From Pseudophaeobacter leonis (GTDB lineage Bacteria; Pseudomonadota; Alphaproteobacteria; Rhodobacterales; Rhodobacteraceae), in the NCBI RefSeq assembly GCF_002087335.1, contig NZ_MWVJ01000105.1:62001-126000 (forward strand): DNA of 64,000 bases, read 5' to 3'. Positions 9,011 to 18,508 of this stretch are shown here, piece after piece. How positions within the stretch are numbered: position 1 is the stretch's first letter; every line of letters starts with the position of its first letter. The notes under the pieces are model-generated. The model was not told where the DNA came from, searched no databases, and worked only from the letters and a program-made list of their open reading frames with translations. The translations under genes were made by a program, and so were the position numbers.

Positions 9011-9817
9011 ATGAGCACATCCAGAAGGTTTCTGACCCTCACATCGTTGAGCGCGGCTGCATTTGCGTGGCCCCTGCTGCCGCTTGCTGCGGCAGAACAG
9101 TTTTCCATCGTGAATGAGGGCTTTTTTAAGCAAGGCGCTTCTGCAACGCAGCCGATACTGGCGCGTCACGCCCCCGCGTCGGTGTTGGAGGCGGAGCCTG
9201 CCTCACAGGGGCTTGAGGCAGAGATGGAGGCGGTGCAGACCAGCCTTGCCAGTCTCTTTACCGGCCGCAGTGGCACCAGCCTGTTCCGGGCGATGCCGCG
9301 TGGGGTGGCCAAGGGGGCCGTCAAAAAGCTGATGCAACTGATTGCCAGCGCCGAGGCAGGCAGCGCGCAGTATGATGCGGTGCAATATGCCGCCACAATC
9401 AAACCGGGTAAGCGACCAACCGCCATGACGCTGGGCGAGGTCTATGACTGGATCGCACGCACTCCGGGCCAGCAACACGCCATTGGGCGCTATCAATTCA
9501 TCCCGGCGACCCTGCGGCGTTTGGCCAGACATGTTGGCGCCAAACGGGGTGATTTGTTCTCGCCGAAAATGCAGGACCGTCTGGCGCATCAGCTGCTTGA
9601 AGAGGCGGGGCTAAGTGCGGTGATGGCACAGGAGATGGATCGCAAAGACTTTATGCATAACCTGGCCAAGATCTGGGCCGGTCTGCCCACCGCCAGTGGC
9701 AGGTCCTATTATCACGGTCTGGCCGGCAACCGGGCGGTGCTGAGCTGGGAGCGGTTTGACGCGAAATGGCGCGGATTTTCCCAAGTTGAGGCCAAAATGG
9801 CGGGTTGTGGCTGTTGA
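9011..9817 (+). CDS. Secreted lysozyme-like protein
   Basis: 268 residues beginning with a signal peptide (SRRFLTLTSLSAAAFAWPLLPLAAAEQ). The C-terminal half, about residues 100-265, resembles phage-type muramidases: LIASAEAGSAQYDAVQY places a likely catalytic Glu after a helix, followed by MTLGEVYDWIARTP and HAIGRYQFIPATL. This suggests a peptidoglycan-cleaving enzyme exported to the periplasm. I chose ATG 9011 over the upstream 8975 because it directly begins the signal peptide. It stands alone between the phn cluster and a convergent transporter gene. No phage genes adjoin it, so a chromosomal cell-wall role is more likely than a prophage endolysin. Confidence 0.65.
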   Translation: MSTSRRFLTLTSLSAAAFAWPLLPLAAAEQFSIVNEGFFKQGASATQPILARHAPASVLEAEPASQGLEAEMEAVQTSLASLFTGRSGTSLFRAMPRGVAKGAVKKLMQLIASAEAGSAQYDAVQYAATIKPGKRPTAMTLGEVYDWIARTPGQQHAIGRYQFIPATLRRLARHVGAKRGDLFSPKMQDRLAHQLLEEAGLSAVMAQEMDRKDFMHNLAKIWAGLPTASGRSYYHGLAGNRAVLSWERFDAKWRGFSQVEAKMAGCGC

Positions 9818-9856
9818 CGCTCCTGTCAATCCTGCCAGCCGCGATGTGTCGCCGGA

Positions 9857-10792
9857 TCAATCGGTCGGCAGAGCTTTGGCATAGATCCGGTGCATCACCA
9901 GCGCGGTCAGATACATCGGCACCTGATAGCAGCCCAGAAAGATCAGCAAGGGATCGGTGGTGCTGGCCGGCAGGGCGATGAGGAACAGAGCAAAGTTGCG
10001 ATTGCCCGCAACCACCGCAGTAGGCACGGCGAGTGGCGCTGCACCACGCCACATAAGCCAGCGAAAGCAGGCGTATTGCAATCCAAAATTGGCGACCAAG
10101 GCCACGGCCATCCACTGCGCCACCAGCCAGGGCGCGCTGTTTAGCGCCGGGCCAAGGGCCGCCATCAGGCCAATCACAATCACGGCCAGCGCCAGAATGG
10201 TCAGCCCGTCCACCGCAGTGGCAGCGCTCTCTTTCAGATTGCGCACGAACCAGTGACGGCAGGCAAAGGCGAGGCCCACGGTGACAGCAATGGTTGCCGT
10301 CAGGCGAAGCGAGGCCACCAGAACCTGCTGCAGATCACCCAGCGCGGGCAACAGCAAGAGCACCGGCAGAACGGTCAGGGGCATCAGGGCGGTGCCAAGG
10401 ATCATCAGCCGAAAGGCAGGCTCGGGCGCGTGGCCGAGCAGCAGGGTGATATTGGGAGCACCAGTCAGTGAGGGCGCCGAGAGCATCAGGATAATCGCAG
10501 CCGCCAAGGGGGTGGCCAGCAGTCCAAACCCGTAAAAACAGCTCAGCGCCAGCAGCGGCAGCGCCATCTGCAGGATAACAACCGCCTTGAGGCTGGAGAC
10601 ACCATCGCGCAGCCCCCCGAGCGCGCGCTTGGCCCCGATGCGAAAGGCGGTGAGAAACAACAGCCCGGCCACCATTTGCGGCAGCCAGGGTTTGAGCACT
10701 GTGGCCAGCTGCGGCAGGGCAAACCCGGCCAGCAATCCCAGCACCATCGCCGCCCGTCCATGACGGGCGACTAAACTGAGGAATGCGATCAT
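9857..10792 (-). CDS. Bile acid:sodium symporter (BASS)-like membrane transporter
   Basis: 311-residue membrane protein with about nine or ten hydrophobic segments. The architecture, with GAPNITLLLG in the first half and VVAGNRNFALFLIALP in the second, resembles the two crossed discontinuous helices of the BASS/ACR3 fold. It probably moves an organic anion with sodium or protons. It converges with the lysozyme-like gene and lies just downstream of the TRAP large-permease gene on the same strand, possibly in the same transcript. The substrate cannot be assigned. Confidence 0.6.
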   Translation of the reverse strand: MIAFLSLVARHGRAAMVLGLLAGFALPQLATVLKPWLPQMVAGLLFLTAFRIGAKRALGGLRDGVSSLKAVVILQMALPLLALSCFYGFGLLATPLAAAIILMLSAPSLTGAPNITLLLGHAPEPAFRLMILGTALMPLTVLPVLLLLPALGDLQQVLVASLRLTATIAVTVGLAFACRHWFVRNLKESAATAVDGLTILALAVIVIGLMAALGPALNSAPWLVAQWMAVALVANFGLQYACFRWLMWRGAAPLAVPTAVVAGNRNFALFLIALPASTTDPLLIFLGCYQVPMYLTALVMHRIYAKALPTD

Positions 10793-10841
10793 ACCGGCCT
10801 CTCTATCCGCCCGAACTATCCGACTGATCTACCCACCTGAT

Positions 10842-12158
10842 CTACCCGCCTGACGGGCCGCTGCGCAGGTTATTGGGCAACCAGGTGGCAAGCTCGGGCC
10901 AGGCCACAAGGATCACCACCATCAACAGCATCAGCCCAACCATGGGAATGGCGGTTTTGGCGATATACGAGATCTCGTGGCGGGTCATGCTTTGTAGCAC
11001 AAACAGGTTAAACCCGATCGGCGGCGTCACCTGCGCCATCTCGACCACCACCACGATGAAGATCCCAAACCAGATGACATCAATGCCAGCCTGACGGATC
11101 ATCGGCTCCACTATGGCCATGGTCAGCACCACCGACGAAATCCCGTCAAGGAACATGCCCAGCACCACGTAAAACAGGGTCAGGGCAATGATCAGCACCA
11201 GCGGCGACAGGTTCATCTGATCAATCCAGGCCGCAAGCGCACGGGGCAGGCCGGTAAAGCCCATGGCCAGCGACAGAAACGAGGCGCCCATCCGGATCAG
11301 CGCAATCATCGCCGAGGTGCGGGTTGCGCCCATGAGCGAGTCGCAAAATGTCGCCCAGCCAAGCGAGCCCTGAAACAGCGCCAGCGTCAGCGCGCCCAGA
11401 ACACCAACGGCGGCGGCTTCGGTGGCGGTGGCGAGGCCCAGATACATCGACCCGATCACCACAGTGACCAACATCAGAACCGGGATCAAAAAGCGGCTCT
11501 CAGACAGCATTTCGCCAAAGCGCATGGCGGGCTCTGGTTCGGGGCGCTGGTGCTTGGCAAAGAAATGCCAGCCCATGATATAGGCCATGAACAGGCTGGC
11601 GAGCAGCAACCCCGGAAAAATGCCGGCCATGAAGAGCTTGGTAATCGATTCATTGATCGACACACCGTAGACGATCAGCGTCAGCGAAGGCGGGATCATC
11701 AGCCCCAGCGTGGCCGCCCCCGCCAGGGTGCCGACGATCATATATTCCGGATAGCCACGTTTGCGCAGCTGGGGGATCGACATTTTGCCGACGGTGGTCA
11801 GCGTCGCCGCAGACGAGCCTGACACCGCCGCAAAGATGGTGCAGCCGGCGATATTGGTGTGCAAAAGTCCTCCGGGCAGCCAGCGCATCCAGGGGGCCAG
11901 GCCGCGAAACATGTCCTGCGACAGGCGGGTTCGATAGAGGATCTCGCCCATCCAGATGAACAGCGGCAGCGCCGTCAGTGTCCAGCTTGAGGCACCGGTC
12001 CCGATGGTGGTGATCATGGCGTCACCGGCGGGGCGGGTGGTGAACAGCTCCATGCCAAACCAGGCCACGCCCATCAGCGCCAGACCAATCCAGACCGAAC
12101 TGCCCAGAAGGGCAAACAGCACAAAGACAAAGATGAGGGTTGTATAAATCTCGCCCAT
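10842..12158 (-). CDS. dctM: TRAP transporter large permease DctM
   Basis: 438-residue integral-membrane subunit of a TRAP dicarboxylate-type importer. I place the start at ATG 12158 (GEIYTTLIFVFVLFALLG), which overlaps the dctQ stop as TAATG; the upstream in-frame extension is dctQ sequence read in another frame. Around twelve hydrophobic segments and hallmark stretches such as FAAVSGSSAATLTTVGKM, GAATLGLMIPPSLTLIVYG, ATEAAAVGVLGAL and TPPIGFNLFVLQ identify DctM. It forms an operon with dctP and dctQ. Confidence 0.95.
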   Translation of the reverse strand: MGEIYTTLIFVFVLFALLGSSVWIGLALMGVAWFGMELFTTRPAGDAMITTIGTGASSWTLTALPLFIWMGEILYRTRLSQDMFRGLAPWMRWLPGGLLHTNIAGCTIFAAVSGSSAATLTTVGKMSIPQLRKRGYPEYMIVGTLAGAATLGLMIPPSLTLIVYGVSINESITKLFMAGIFPGLLLASLFMAYIMGWHFFAKHQRPEPEPAMRFGEMLSESRFLIPVLMLVTVVIGSMYLGLATATEAAAVGVLGALTLALFQGSLGWATFCDSLMGATRTSAMIALIRMGASFLSLAMGFTGLPRALAAWIDQMNLSPLVLIIALTLFYVVLGMFLDGISSVVLTMAIVEPMIRQAGIDVIWFGIFIVVVVEMAQVTPPIGFNLFVLQSMTRHEISYIAKTAIPMVGLMLLMVVILVAWPELATWLPNNLRSGPSGG

Positions 12159-12871
12159 TATTCCACGGCCTCCGAAGTAACGCTGGCCCGGCGGGTGATC
12201 AGCAGACGGCAAAGATAATCCCACAGCGCCAGCGCCAGCAGCACGGTGCCACTGGACATGGGCAATTGCGGCAGCCATACGGGCGTGTAGACCCAGTCGG
12301 ACCCGGTCTCGGCCCAGAGCTTGCCCCACTCGCTTGGGGCGGTGGGGAACATGGCAAAAAACGACAACAGCCATTCAGGGGTGAAATCCTGCCCCTGGGT
12401 GCGGTCATTGAGCATTTCGGACATGATGTTGGTTTTGATGGCAAAACGGGCAAAATATGTGGCGGTTATGGCGGCGATCCACATGGCAAAAGCATCCAGC
12501 CACAGGCCAAAATGATGCCCCATATTAAGGAAGATCGAAACCCGGATATGCGCACCGCGTGTCAGCGCATGCGCCAGCGCGAAAAAGGAGGTCGCGGCCA
12601 TAGCATAGCCTGCGTATTCGGTTGAGCCGGGAAAGGTCAGACTGCTCCAGCGGGCGACCATTTGCGCCACAATGAGCAGCAGGATGGTCACCATAAAACC
12701 CGAGGCCAGAACGCCGGAAAATAGATAAATGCGATCAAACAGCCGTTGCAGAGGCTTCAGTGCGCGGCCCAAAGGCTCTGGGGCGACAAGGCAGGCCAGT
12801 GCTACAATGGTAGGTAGTACAAAAAGCCACGCCCAGAGCGGCAGGCCCAGAAAAGGTTGCCAGTCACGCAT
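12158..12871 (-). CDS. dctQ: TRAP transporter small permease DctQ
   Basis: 237-residue membrane protein with about four to five hydrophobic segments, larger than minimal DctQ proteins (about 160-180), as in the FcbT2/YiaM-related group. The central block AGYAMAATSFFALAHALTRGAHIRVSIFLNMG is the diagnostic DctQ region with the conserved Arg-His-Arg after the second helix. It lies between dctP and dctM and its stop overlaps the dctM start, so translation is probably coupled. Confidence 0.9.
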   Translation of the reverse strand: MRDWQPFLGLPLWAWLFVLPTIVALACLVAPEPLGRALKPLQRLFDRIYLFSGVLASGFMVTILLLIVAQMVARWSSLTFPGSTEYAGYAMAATSFFALAHALTRGAHIRVSIFLNMGHHFGLWLDAFAMWIAAITATYFARFAIKTNIMSEMLNDRTQGQDFTPEWLLSFFAMFPTAPSEWGKLWAETGSDWVYTPVWLPQLPMSSGTVLLALALWDYLCRLLITRRASVTSEAVE

Positions 12872-12898
12872 AGGCCATCCCCCGAGAATTTTGGAAAA

Positions 12899-12915
12899 AT
12901 GACGGCCCCCGTCAT
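12899..12915 (-). terminator. Hairpin with T run between dctP and dctQ
   Basis: Inverted repeat ATGACGG / CCGTCAT with a three-base loop; in the minus-strand direction it is followed by TTTTTCC. It sits in the 78-base gap after dctP and is a likely partial terminator giving more binding protein than permease. Confidence 0.7.
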
Positions 12916-12949
12916 AAAAGAACAGGAGCCGCCAGCTGAGTGGTTGGGA

Positions 12950-13930
12950 TCAGTTTGCGTTATAGGCGTCCAAGATGGCTTTGCCATCGTCGCCGGCCGC
13001 TTCGAGCCAGTCGGCGGTCATCTTGGTGCCGATTTCCTGCAGCTCTGCCAGGAACGCGGGGCCTGCATCGGTCACTTTCATGCCGTTGCCTGAGAGCTGC
13101 TCAAAATACCAGTTGGCCAGCTCTTCTGATTTGGCAGAGCAGGCAGCACCGGTTTCATCGGCGGCTTTTTGCACCTGGCCCTGGGTCTCGGCGCTCAGGC
13201 CTTCCCAGACCTGCTTGTTCACCATGACATAGTTGCGCGGCAGCCAGGCGTTGACCTTGTAGTAGTGGCTCAGATGCTCCCAGACCTTGCGGTCATAGCC
13301 GGTGGAGCCAGAGGAGATAAAGGCTTCGGCCACGCCGGTTGCCAGCGCCTGGCTCAGCTCGGCGGCTTCGACCTGAACCGGGATCATGCCCAGTTTCTCG
13401 GCAAAGGTGGCGGTGGCCGTGTTGTAGCTGCGGAACTTGATGCCCTGGGTGTCACCGGATGAGCTGACTTCCTTGTTGAAATAAAAGCCCTGACCCGGCC
13501 ATGGGCAGGTATAGAGCGCCACCAGGTTGAGATCGGAGAGCTGGCCATTCACCTTATCCTTGGCGGCGTGCCACAGCTTTTCGTTTTCTGCATAGGTGGT
13601 TGCAACAAAGGGCAGGTTGTCCCAGCCCAGCAGAGGGGCCTCATTGGCATGGGCAGACATGAAGCGCTCGCCAATCGGGGCCTGACCGGTCTGAACCGCA
13701 CGCTTGATCTCACCGCCTTTGAACAGCGAGCCGCCGGCATGCACGGTGATGTCGATGTCTCCGCCGGTGTAGTCGCGCACCTTGTCAGCAAAGACCACGC
13801 CCATTTCGGAATGAAAGTTGGTCGCGGCATAGGCCATGGGCATATCCCAGCTCTCTGCCGAAGCCGTGCTGGTGGCAAGCGCCAGTGCAGAGGCGGTAAA
13901 GGCCATTTTGATGGAGGTATTGGCAGTCAT
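12950..13930 (-). CDS. dctP: TRAP transporter periplasmic binding protein DctP
   Basis: 326-residue secreted binding protein. Residues 1-26 form a signal peptide ending STASA before ESWDMPMAYAATNFHSEMG. The body has the DctP pattern: KVRDYTGGDIDITVHAGGSL, GIKFRSYNTATATFAEKLG (the conserved Arg that binds the ligand carboxylate) and a YVMVNKQVWEGL segment. It is first in dctP-dctQ-dctM. Its neighbours (a D-amino-acid dehydrogenase-like enzyme and a ThDP enzyme) suggest an amino- or keto-acid ligand, but this is inference. Confidence 0.93.
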   Translation of the reverse strand: MTANTSIKMAFTASALALATSTASAESWDMPMAYAATNFHSEMGVVFADKVRDYTGGDIDITVHAGGSLFKGGEIKRAVQTGQAPIGERFMSAHANEAPLLGWDNLPFVATTYAENEKLWHAAKDKVNGQLSDLNLVALYTCPWPGQGFYFNKEVSSSGDTQGIKFRSYNTATATFAEKLGMIPVQVEAAELSQALATGVAEAFISSGSTGYDRKVWEHLSHYYKVNAWLPRNYVMVNKQVWEGLSAETQGQVQKAADETGAACSAKSEELANWYFEQLSGNGMKVTDAGPAFLAELQEIGTKMTADWLEAAGDDGKAILDAYNAN

Positions 13931-14042
13931 GATAGTCTCCCTGGAGGTTGGTTTATTGTTGTTGTTTTTTAAGGTTGTCGTTTTGTCGGTTTTTTATGTG
14001 TCAGTGTAATGTTGTCTTGTCTTTTTGTGTCCTGGGCACGCG

Positions 14043-15284
14043 TCAGGCGAAGCGATCAGGCTCAAACGGGCGCATATCGAGGTTCATCGGCTGACCCGTG
14101 ATCAGGCCTGCGACCATTCTGCCGGTTTTTGCCCCACCTGTCAGGCCAATGTGGTGATGACCAAAGGCGGTATAGACGCCGGTCTGTCCAACCTCGCCAA
14201 TCAGCGGCAGGCTGTCTGAGGGGGCAGGGCGAAACCCGAGCCATTCTTCCTCTTCTGCCGCCTGCATCTGCGGAAAGGTCTCTGCAATGGTGCGGCGTAA
14301 CAGGGCCAGTGGTGCCTTTGACGGGGTTTCGTCCAGGCCGCCAAATTCGACCACACCTGCGCAGCGTAGCCCCTGATCCATTGGGGTCGCAACGAATTTC
14401 CCGGCCGCAACCATCATCGGATAGCGGGGGCGGATATTTGGGGACTTAAAGACGATGTGATAGCCACGTTCAGCCTCCAGCGGCACCTTCAGTCCCAGTT
14501 TAGCCATCAGGGGTTTGGACCAGATGCCAGCCGAGATGACGGCCTGATCGCACGCAAAGCGTCCCTGATCGGTCTCTACGCCGGATATGCGCCCGCCAGA
14601 GAGGTCAAAATTCTTCACCTCGGCCTGAATGAACCTGCCGCCCATCTCGACCAGCAGCTTGACCAGATCCTTGACGTAATGCGCCGGGTTCAGGATAAAG
14701 CCGTGGTTCTTGTTTATTGCCAACAGAGTGGTGTTGGAGCCCAGGATTGGTTCATGTTCCTGCACGGCGGCGCCTTCGATGATTTCGGGCACAAAACCGG
14801 CCTCGCGGCGCAGCTCCCAGACATAGGAATCGGCCTGAAACGCGGCGCGGTCCTTATAGGCAAAGTTGTAGTCGCTCTCCTGGACCCATTTTGCCGCCGG
14901 GGTGCCAGCAGTCAGCGCCTGATGTTGCTCAACACTGTCGCCGACGATATGGGTGAGCGATTTTGCAATGCGCCGGGTGTCGCTGTCATTGGCATGCGAC
15001 AGATACTTTACCAGCCAGGGCAAAAGTCTGGGCGTGTAGCCCCAGCGCATAAACAGTGGAAATTTGGGATCCAGCAGGTATTTCGGCCCCTTGGGGATCA
15101 GGCCCGGCGTTGTGACCGGAACCATGGCGCAGCTGGCGAGAATACAGCCATTGCCATAAGAGGCCCCCATGCCGGGCTCTCCCTTGTCGATCAGCGTGAC
15201 CTCATGGCCTGCGCGCTTTAGCCAGAGCGCAGTTGCAGCGCCGACAATGCCTGCACCAATAACAATTGTGTGCTGCTGGCTCAT
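14043..15284 (-). CDS. FAD-dependent D-amino-acid dehydrogenase-like oxidoreductase (DadA family)
   Basis: 413-residue flavoenzyme of the DAO superfamily. The N-terminus TIVIGAGIVGAATALWLKRAG is the dinucleotide-binding GxGxxG, followed by GEPGMGASYGNGCILA as in DadA. The C-terminus GFRPAPSDSLPLIGEVGQTG and AFGHHHIGLTGGAKTGRMVA matches the FAD-closing region. Such enzymes oxidise D-amino acids or related secondary amines to keto acids. I prefer ATG 15284 to the TTG six bases upstream. It lies between the TRAP operon (same strand) and a divergent LysR gene, which fits uptake and oxidation of one substrate. Confidence 0.85.
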   Translation of the reverse strand: MSQQHTIVIGAGIVGAATALWLKRAGHEVTLIDKGEPGMGASYGNGCILASCAMVPVTTPGLIPKGPKYLLDPKFPLFMRWGYTPRLLPWLVKYLSHANDSDTRRIAKSLTHIVGDSVEQHQALTAGTPAAKWVQESDYNFAYKDRAAFQADSYVWELRREAGFVPEIIEGAAVQEHEPILGSNTTLLAINKNHGFILNPAHYVKDLVKLLVEMGGRFIQAEVKNFDLSGGRISGVETDQGRFACDQAVISAGIWSKPLMAKLGLKVPLEAERGYHIVFKSPNIRPRYPMMVAAGKFVATPMDQGLRCAGVVEFGGLDETPSKAPLALLRRTIAETFPQMQAAEEEEWLGFRPAPSDSLPLIGEVGQTGVYTAFGHHHIGLTGGAKTGRMVAGLITGQPMNLDMRPFEPDRFA

Positions 15285-15391
15285 CTGCAAAGGCCGCGCG
15301 TGCCTTGCGTGCCGCGCTCACCTGGGTCGAAAGATGTGTTTTTCACGAAGGTCCCCGTCATGTTTTTTGGAAACCATGCCTATCGGGCGGT

Positions 15392-15437
15392 ATCATTTCA
15401 AATATAAACTTCGATGCACTCCATAATAAAAAATGAT
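15392..15437. promoter_or_regulatory. Inverted repeat in the dadA-like / lysR promoter
   Basis: ATCATTT at 15392-15398 and its complement AAATGAT at 15431-15437 flank an AT-rich stretch just upstream of lysR and divergent from the dadA-like gene. It is a candidate LysR binding region; the wide spacing makes it tentative. Confidence 0.4.
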
Positions 15438-15447
15438 ATGCTCAGAT

Positions 15448-16344
15448 ATGAACCTTCGTTTTAGACAGCTGCAGGCCTTTCATGCGGTTATTGAAACCGG
15501 AACCGTCACCGGTGCGGCGGCACTTTTGGGGGTGTCACAGCCAGCTGTGTCGAATCTTTTGTACCAGCTTGAGCGGCAAACCCGGTTCAAGTTGTTTGAG
15601 CGCGACAGAGGGCGGCTGCGGGCGACGCCGGAGGCAAATCTGCGGTTTAGTGAGATCGACACCCTGGTGCGCGGGTTTGATCATGTGACCCAGGCGGTGA
15701 TTGATCTGCAAAACAAACAGGCGGGTCAGTTGCAGGGGGCTTCGCAGCACTCGATGTCCTTTGGGTTTATGCCGAAACTGATTGCCCGCTTTGCCCGGGA
15801 TCGCCCGGATATGTCGATCTCTTTTCAGTCGCAGTATTCCTCTAAAATTCAGGAGTGGGTGATGTCGGGGCTGTTTGAGATCGGCATTTGTGAGACGCCG
15901 CTGCTGCATGACGGGCTGCAGGCGCATCCGATCCGGGTGGAGACCCGTGTGGCCCTGCCCGAAGACAGCCCACTGGCGCGCCATGATGTGCTGACGCCCG
16001 CGCTGTTGGAGGGGGCTCCGTTTCTGGTCATGGGGCCGGATCACATGACGCATCGGCGCACCCGAGAGGCGTTTTTACAGGCGGGCATCCCGCTGAAGAC
16101 GCGGGTGCATGCGCAGCTGTTTAAAAACTTGCTGAGCTTTGTGAAAGAGGGGATGGGGGTGGCAATTCTCGACCCGTTTGGGCTGGATTTTGACCGTGAA
16201 GGCGGCTTTATCACCCGACCGGTTCGCCCGCAGATCCTGATGGAGATGGCGGTGATTACCTCAACCTCGCGCCCCTTGTCTTCAATCGGACAGGAATTTC
16301 TGGCGCTGCTGAAGCAGGAGCTGGAGCCCTATTGCGCCCCCTGA
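15448..16344 (+). CDS. LysR-family transcriptional regulator
   Basis: 298 residues. Residues 1-60 form the winged helix-turn-helix (FRQLQAFHAVIETGTVTGAAALLGVSQPAVSNLLYQLE) and the rest is the periplasmic-binding-like effector domain. The Met at 15448 starts the usual MNLRFRQLQAF; an upstream ATG at 15433 would add five residues. It is divergent from the dadA-like gene and probably regulates it and the TRAP operon in response to the imported amino compound. It converges on the ThDP-enzyme gene. Confidence 0.9.
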   Translation: MNLRFRQLQAFHAVIETGTVTGAAALLGVSQPAVSNLLYQLERQTRFKLFERDRGRLRATPEANLRFSEIDTLVRGFDHVTQAVIDLQNKQAGQLQGASQHSMSFGFMPKLIARFARDRPDMSISFQSQYSSKIQEWVMSGLFEIGICETPLLHDGLQAHPIRVETRVALPEDSPLARHDVLTPALLEGAPFLVMGPDHMTHRRTREAFLQAGIPLKTRVHAQLFKNLLSFVKEGMGVAILDPFGLDFDREGGFITRPVRPQILMEMAVITSTSRPLSSIGQEFLALLKQELEPYCAP

Positions 16345-16392
16345 ACATGGATGAGAGAGGGGGCGAGAGGGGGGCGCTCCCGCGCGGATCAA

Positions 16393-16449
16393 GGCAATCA
16401 GAGATTGCCCGGATCCCCTTGGGCCTGGCGCCGCGCTGACGCGCGGCGC
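16393..16449. repeat. Two hairpins between convergent lysR and ThDP-enzyme genes
   Basis: GGCAATC / GATTGCC with a three-base loop (16393-16409), then GCGCCGCG / CGCGGCGC with a six-base loop (16428-16449). Paired hairpins between convergent genes fit a bidirectional terminator or an interspersed palindromic element. The broken ThDP frame reads through them, which supports their being non-coding in the intact gene. Confidence 0.55.
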
Positions 16450-16579
16450 GGTCGGCGTTCTTTGTTGATGGTGGTGCGGAACAGAGTTTCGGGCCTTGGG
16501 TTGTGAGGCTTTGGCTCTGGGACGACGGCAGGCAGTCTTCTGCCCATTCGGCAAAGGTATCCAGTACGGCTCGTCCGGC

Positions 16580-16663
16580 TATATGCCAAAGGCTCTGCCC
16601 GTTCGGCAAGGCGCCCAGGGCTCCGCCCGTTCGGCAATGTGCCCGGGGCTCCGCCCGTTCGGC
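16580..16663. repeat. Three 28-base tandem repeats in the ThDP gene tail
   Basis: Three consecutive units each end in GCCCGTTCGGC at 16607, 16635 and 16663, exactly 28 bases apart; a decayed fourth copy precedes them (about 16562-16579) and a further GCCCATTCGGC lies near 16550. Because 28 is not a multiple of three, the units cannot encode a repeated peptide, implying that this tail is not selected as protein. Confidence 0.75.
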
Positions 16664-16666
16664 CCT

Positions 16667-16689
16667 GAAAGGCTCTCCCAGAGCCTTTC
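16667..16689 (-). terminator. Perfect hairpin next to the 28-base repeats
   Basis: Ten-base arms GAAAGGCTCT / AGAGCCTTTC separated by CCC. It falls where the ThDP-enzyme family normally ends, so it is a plausible original terminator of that gene, now read through as protein in the sequence given. Confidence 0.55.
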
Positions 16690-18508
16690 CGAGACGGGCC
16701 CCACCCCATCCAGCGCCGGACCGGGGCGTTGCTTTCCTCCAGCGCCTGGCAGACGACATCCACCAGGGTGGGGCCATCATGATGTACGGCCTCGCGCAAG
16801 ACGCGGTCAAGATCGTCGGGATTTTCCACCCGCCAGCTTTTGACGCCGTAGGCTGCGCCAATGGCGGCGTGGTCGGTGCGGTTGAAGTCGACATTGTAGT
16901 AGCGCGCGTCTTTGTCGGCGAACTGGCTCGCCTTGATCCAGCCGAAACTGGCATTGGAAAACACCACAAAGGTGATAGGCGCGCGGCTGCGGCAGACGGG
17001 TTCCAGCTCGCCCACCGTAAAGCCAAAGGAGCGTCGCCCATCAGGGCCACGGTTTTTGACGCAGGTCGGCCATACCAGGCCCCCAGCGAGGCCGAGAGCG
17101 CATAGCCAAGGGCGCCATGCGCCCGGTTGGTGATAAAGTAGCGCCCGGGTTGCTGCAGCTGGTAGTAGGCCGAAAAATAGGGGCAGCTGGTGCCGGGATC
17201 TGAGACCACGGTGGCATCCGGCGGCAAAACCTTCATCAGCGCATCCACCACCCGTTCGGGGCGGATCGGTGTCTCGGTGCTTTGTGCCAGATGGCGGAAT
17301 TTTTCAAACTTGCGCGCCTTGATATCGGCAATTGCTGCAGCGCCACCAAAGGTATCCGTGCCTTGGGCGCGCTGGTCCAGCACTGCGTTGACCTCGGCCA
17401 GGGCGAGACGCAGATCCCCTACCACCCCCACTTCGGTGCGGTAATTTGCGCCAATCACCATCGGGTCATTGTCGAAATGCACAACGCGGGTGCCTGGCAG
17501 CGGGGCCTCCCAGCGCGAGGTGGTGGTAGAGCCTGCGCGACAGCCCATAAAGATCACCAGATCGGCCGCCTGCATCATCTCCCAGGTCTCATCAGTGCCG
17601 CCATTGGAGCCCACCACGCCGAGGCAATTGGCATGGGTATCCGCAAGTGATCCCTGACCCGAGATCGAGGTGGCGACCGGAATATCAAGCCGGGTTGCCA
17701 GGCGGGCAAGCTCTGCCATCCCCCCCGCAATCACCACGCCACCGCCACAGATGATCAGGGGGGATTTGGCCGACAGGATGGCCTCAATCGCTGCCTGCGC
17801 CGCGCCGGGCTCTGGGGATTGCGGGTAGGCGGGGTAGCTTTGATGTTTGGGGTCGGCCCAGATATCACGGGCATCGACGCTGTCATATTGCACATCATAA
17901 GGCAGGCCAAGATGCGCCGCCCCCGAACGCCCGGTGGTCATCGCCTTAAAGGCGGTGCGCACCATGCGGGGAATATGCTGCGCCTGTTTGATCACCGTGT
18001 TCCATTTGGTCAAAGGCCGCATCAAGGCTTCCTGGTCCACCTCGGTCAGGGGGTATTTTCCATAAGAGGCCACCGAGATATCCGTGGTGATGCCCAGCAC
18101 GGCATAGGAACTTTCCGAGGCCTCGATCAGGCCGGGCAGAATATAGGTGGCGCCGCCGCCTGAGGGCCCCTCGGCCACCCCGGGGCGGCCGGTGACGCGG
18201 GAATAGCCGTCAGCCATATAGGCGGCGCTGCGCTCGTCGCGGCTCAGCACATGGGTGATGCCATGACCCAGCCCGTGCATCGCGTCATAGAAGGGCAGGG
18301 TGGTGTCGCCACACAGACCAAAAATGTGACGCACGCCATGGGCCTCCAGCATCCGTACCATGGCCTCTGCGCCGTTCATTTCATTGCTCATGCTGGTCTC
18401 CCTTCATCGCTACGCATCTTGACGGTCCGTGTCGCGGGCGGCCAGTCGGGGCTTGTCGTGCCCGTCGTGCCGGTGCCTGTTTCGCCTCTGCGCCAATATT
18501 GCGCTCAT

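Larger units (their letters stand above)
16398..18391 (-). pseudogene. Thiamine-diphosphate-dependent enzyme, acetolactate-synthase-like (frameshifted)
   Basis: ThDP enzyme of the acetolactate synthase/decarboxylase superfamily. The start MSNEMNGAEAMVRMLEAHGV leads into the PYR domain (GLCGDTTLPFYDAM, SRDERSAAYMADGYSR with the activating Glu), a middle domain near residues 190-330 and the PP domain. Reading in frame from 18391 fails at ALMGD near 17033; restoring one G gives the GDG of the ThDP motif (GDGSFGF) and joins GELEPVCRSRAPITFVVFSNASFGW, then DARYYNVDF. The frame then runs about 105 residues past the usual end through repeats and hairpins to 16398, so the true stop is probably near 16700. 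Neighbours suggest a role with an imported amino or keto acid; the substrate is unknown. Confidence 0.8.

Noticed and set aside
9011-9817. Prophage endolysin
   Set aside because: A signal peptide is present and there are no holin, structural or other phage genes nearby.
14457-15221. 254-codon plus-strand frame
   Set aside because: Antisense to the dadA-like gene, with composition typical of a shadow frame.
16580-16663. CRISPR array
   Set aside because: Three 28-base units are directly adjacent with no spacers, and no cas genes are present.
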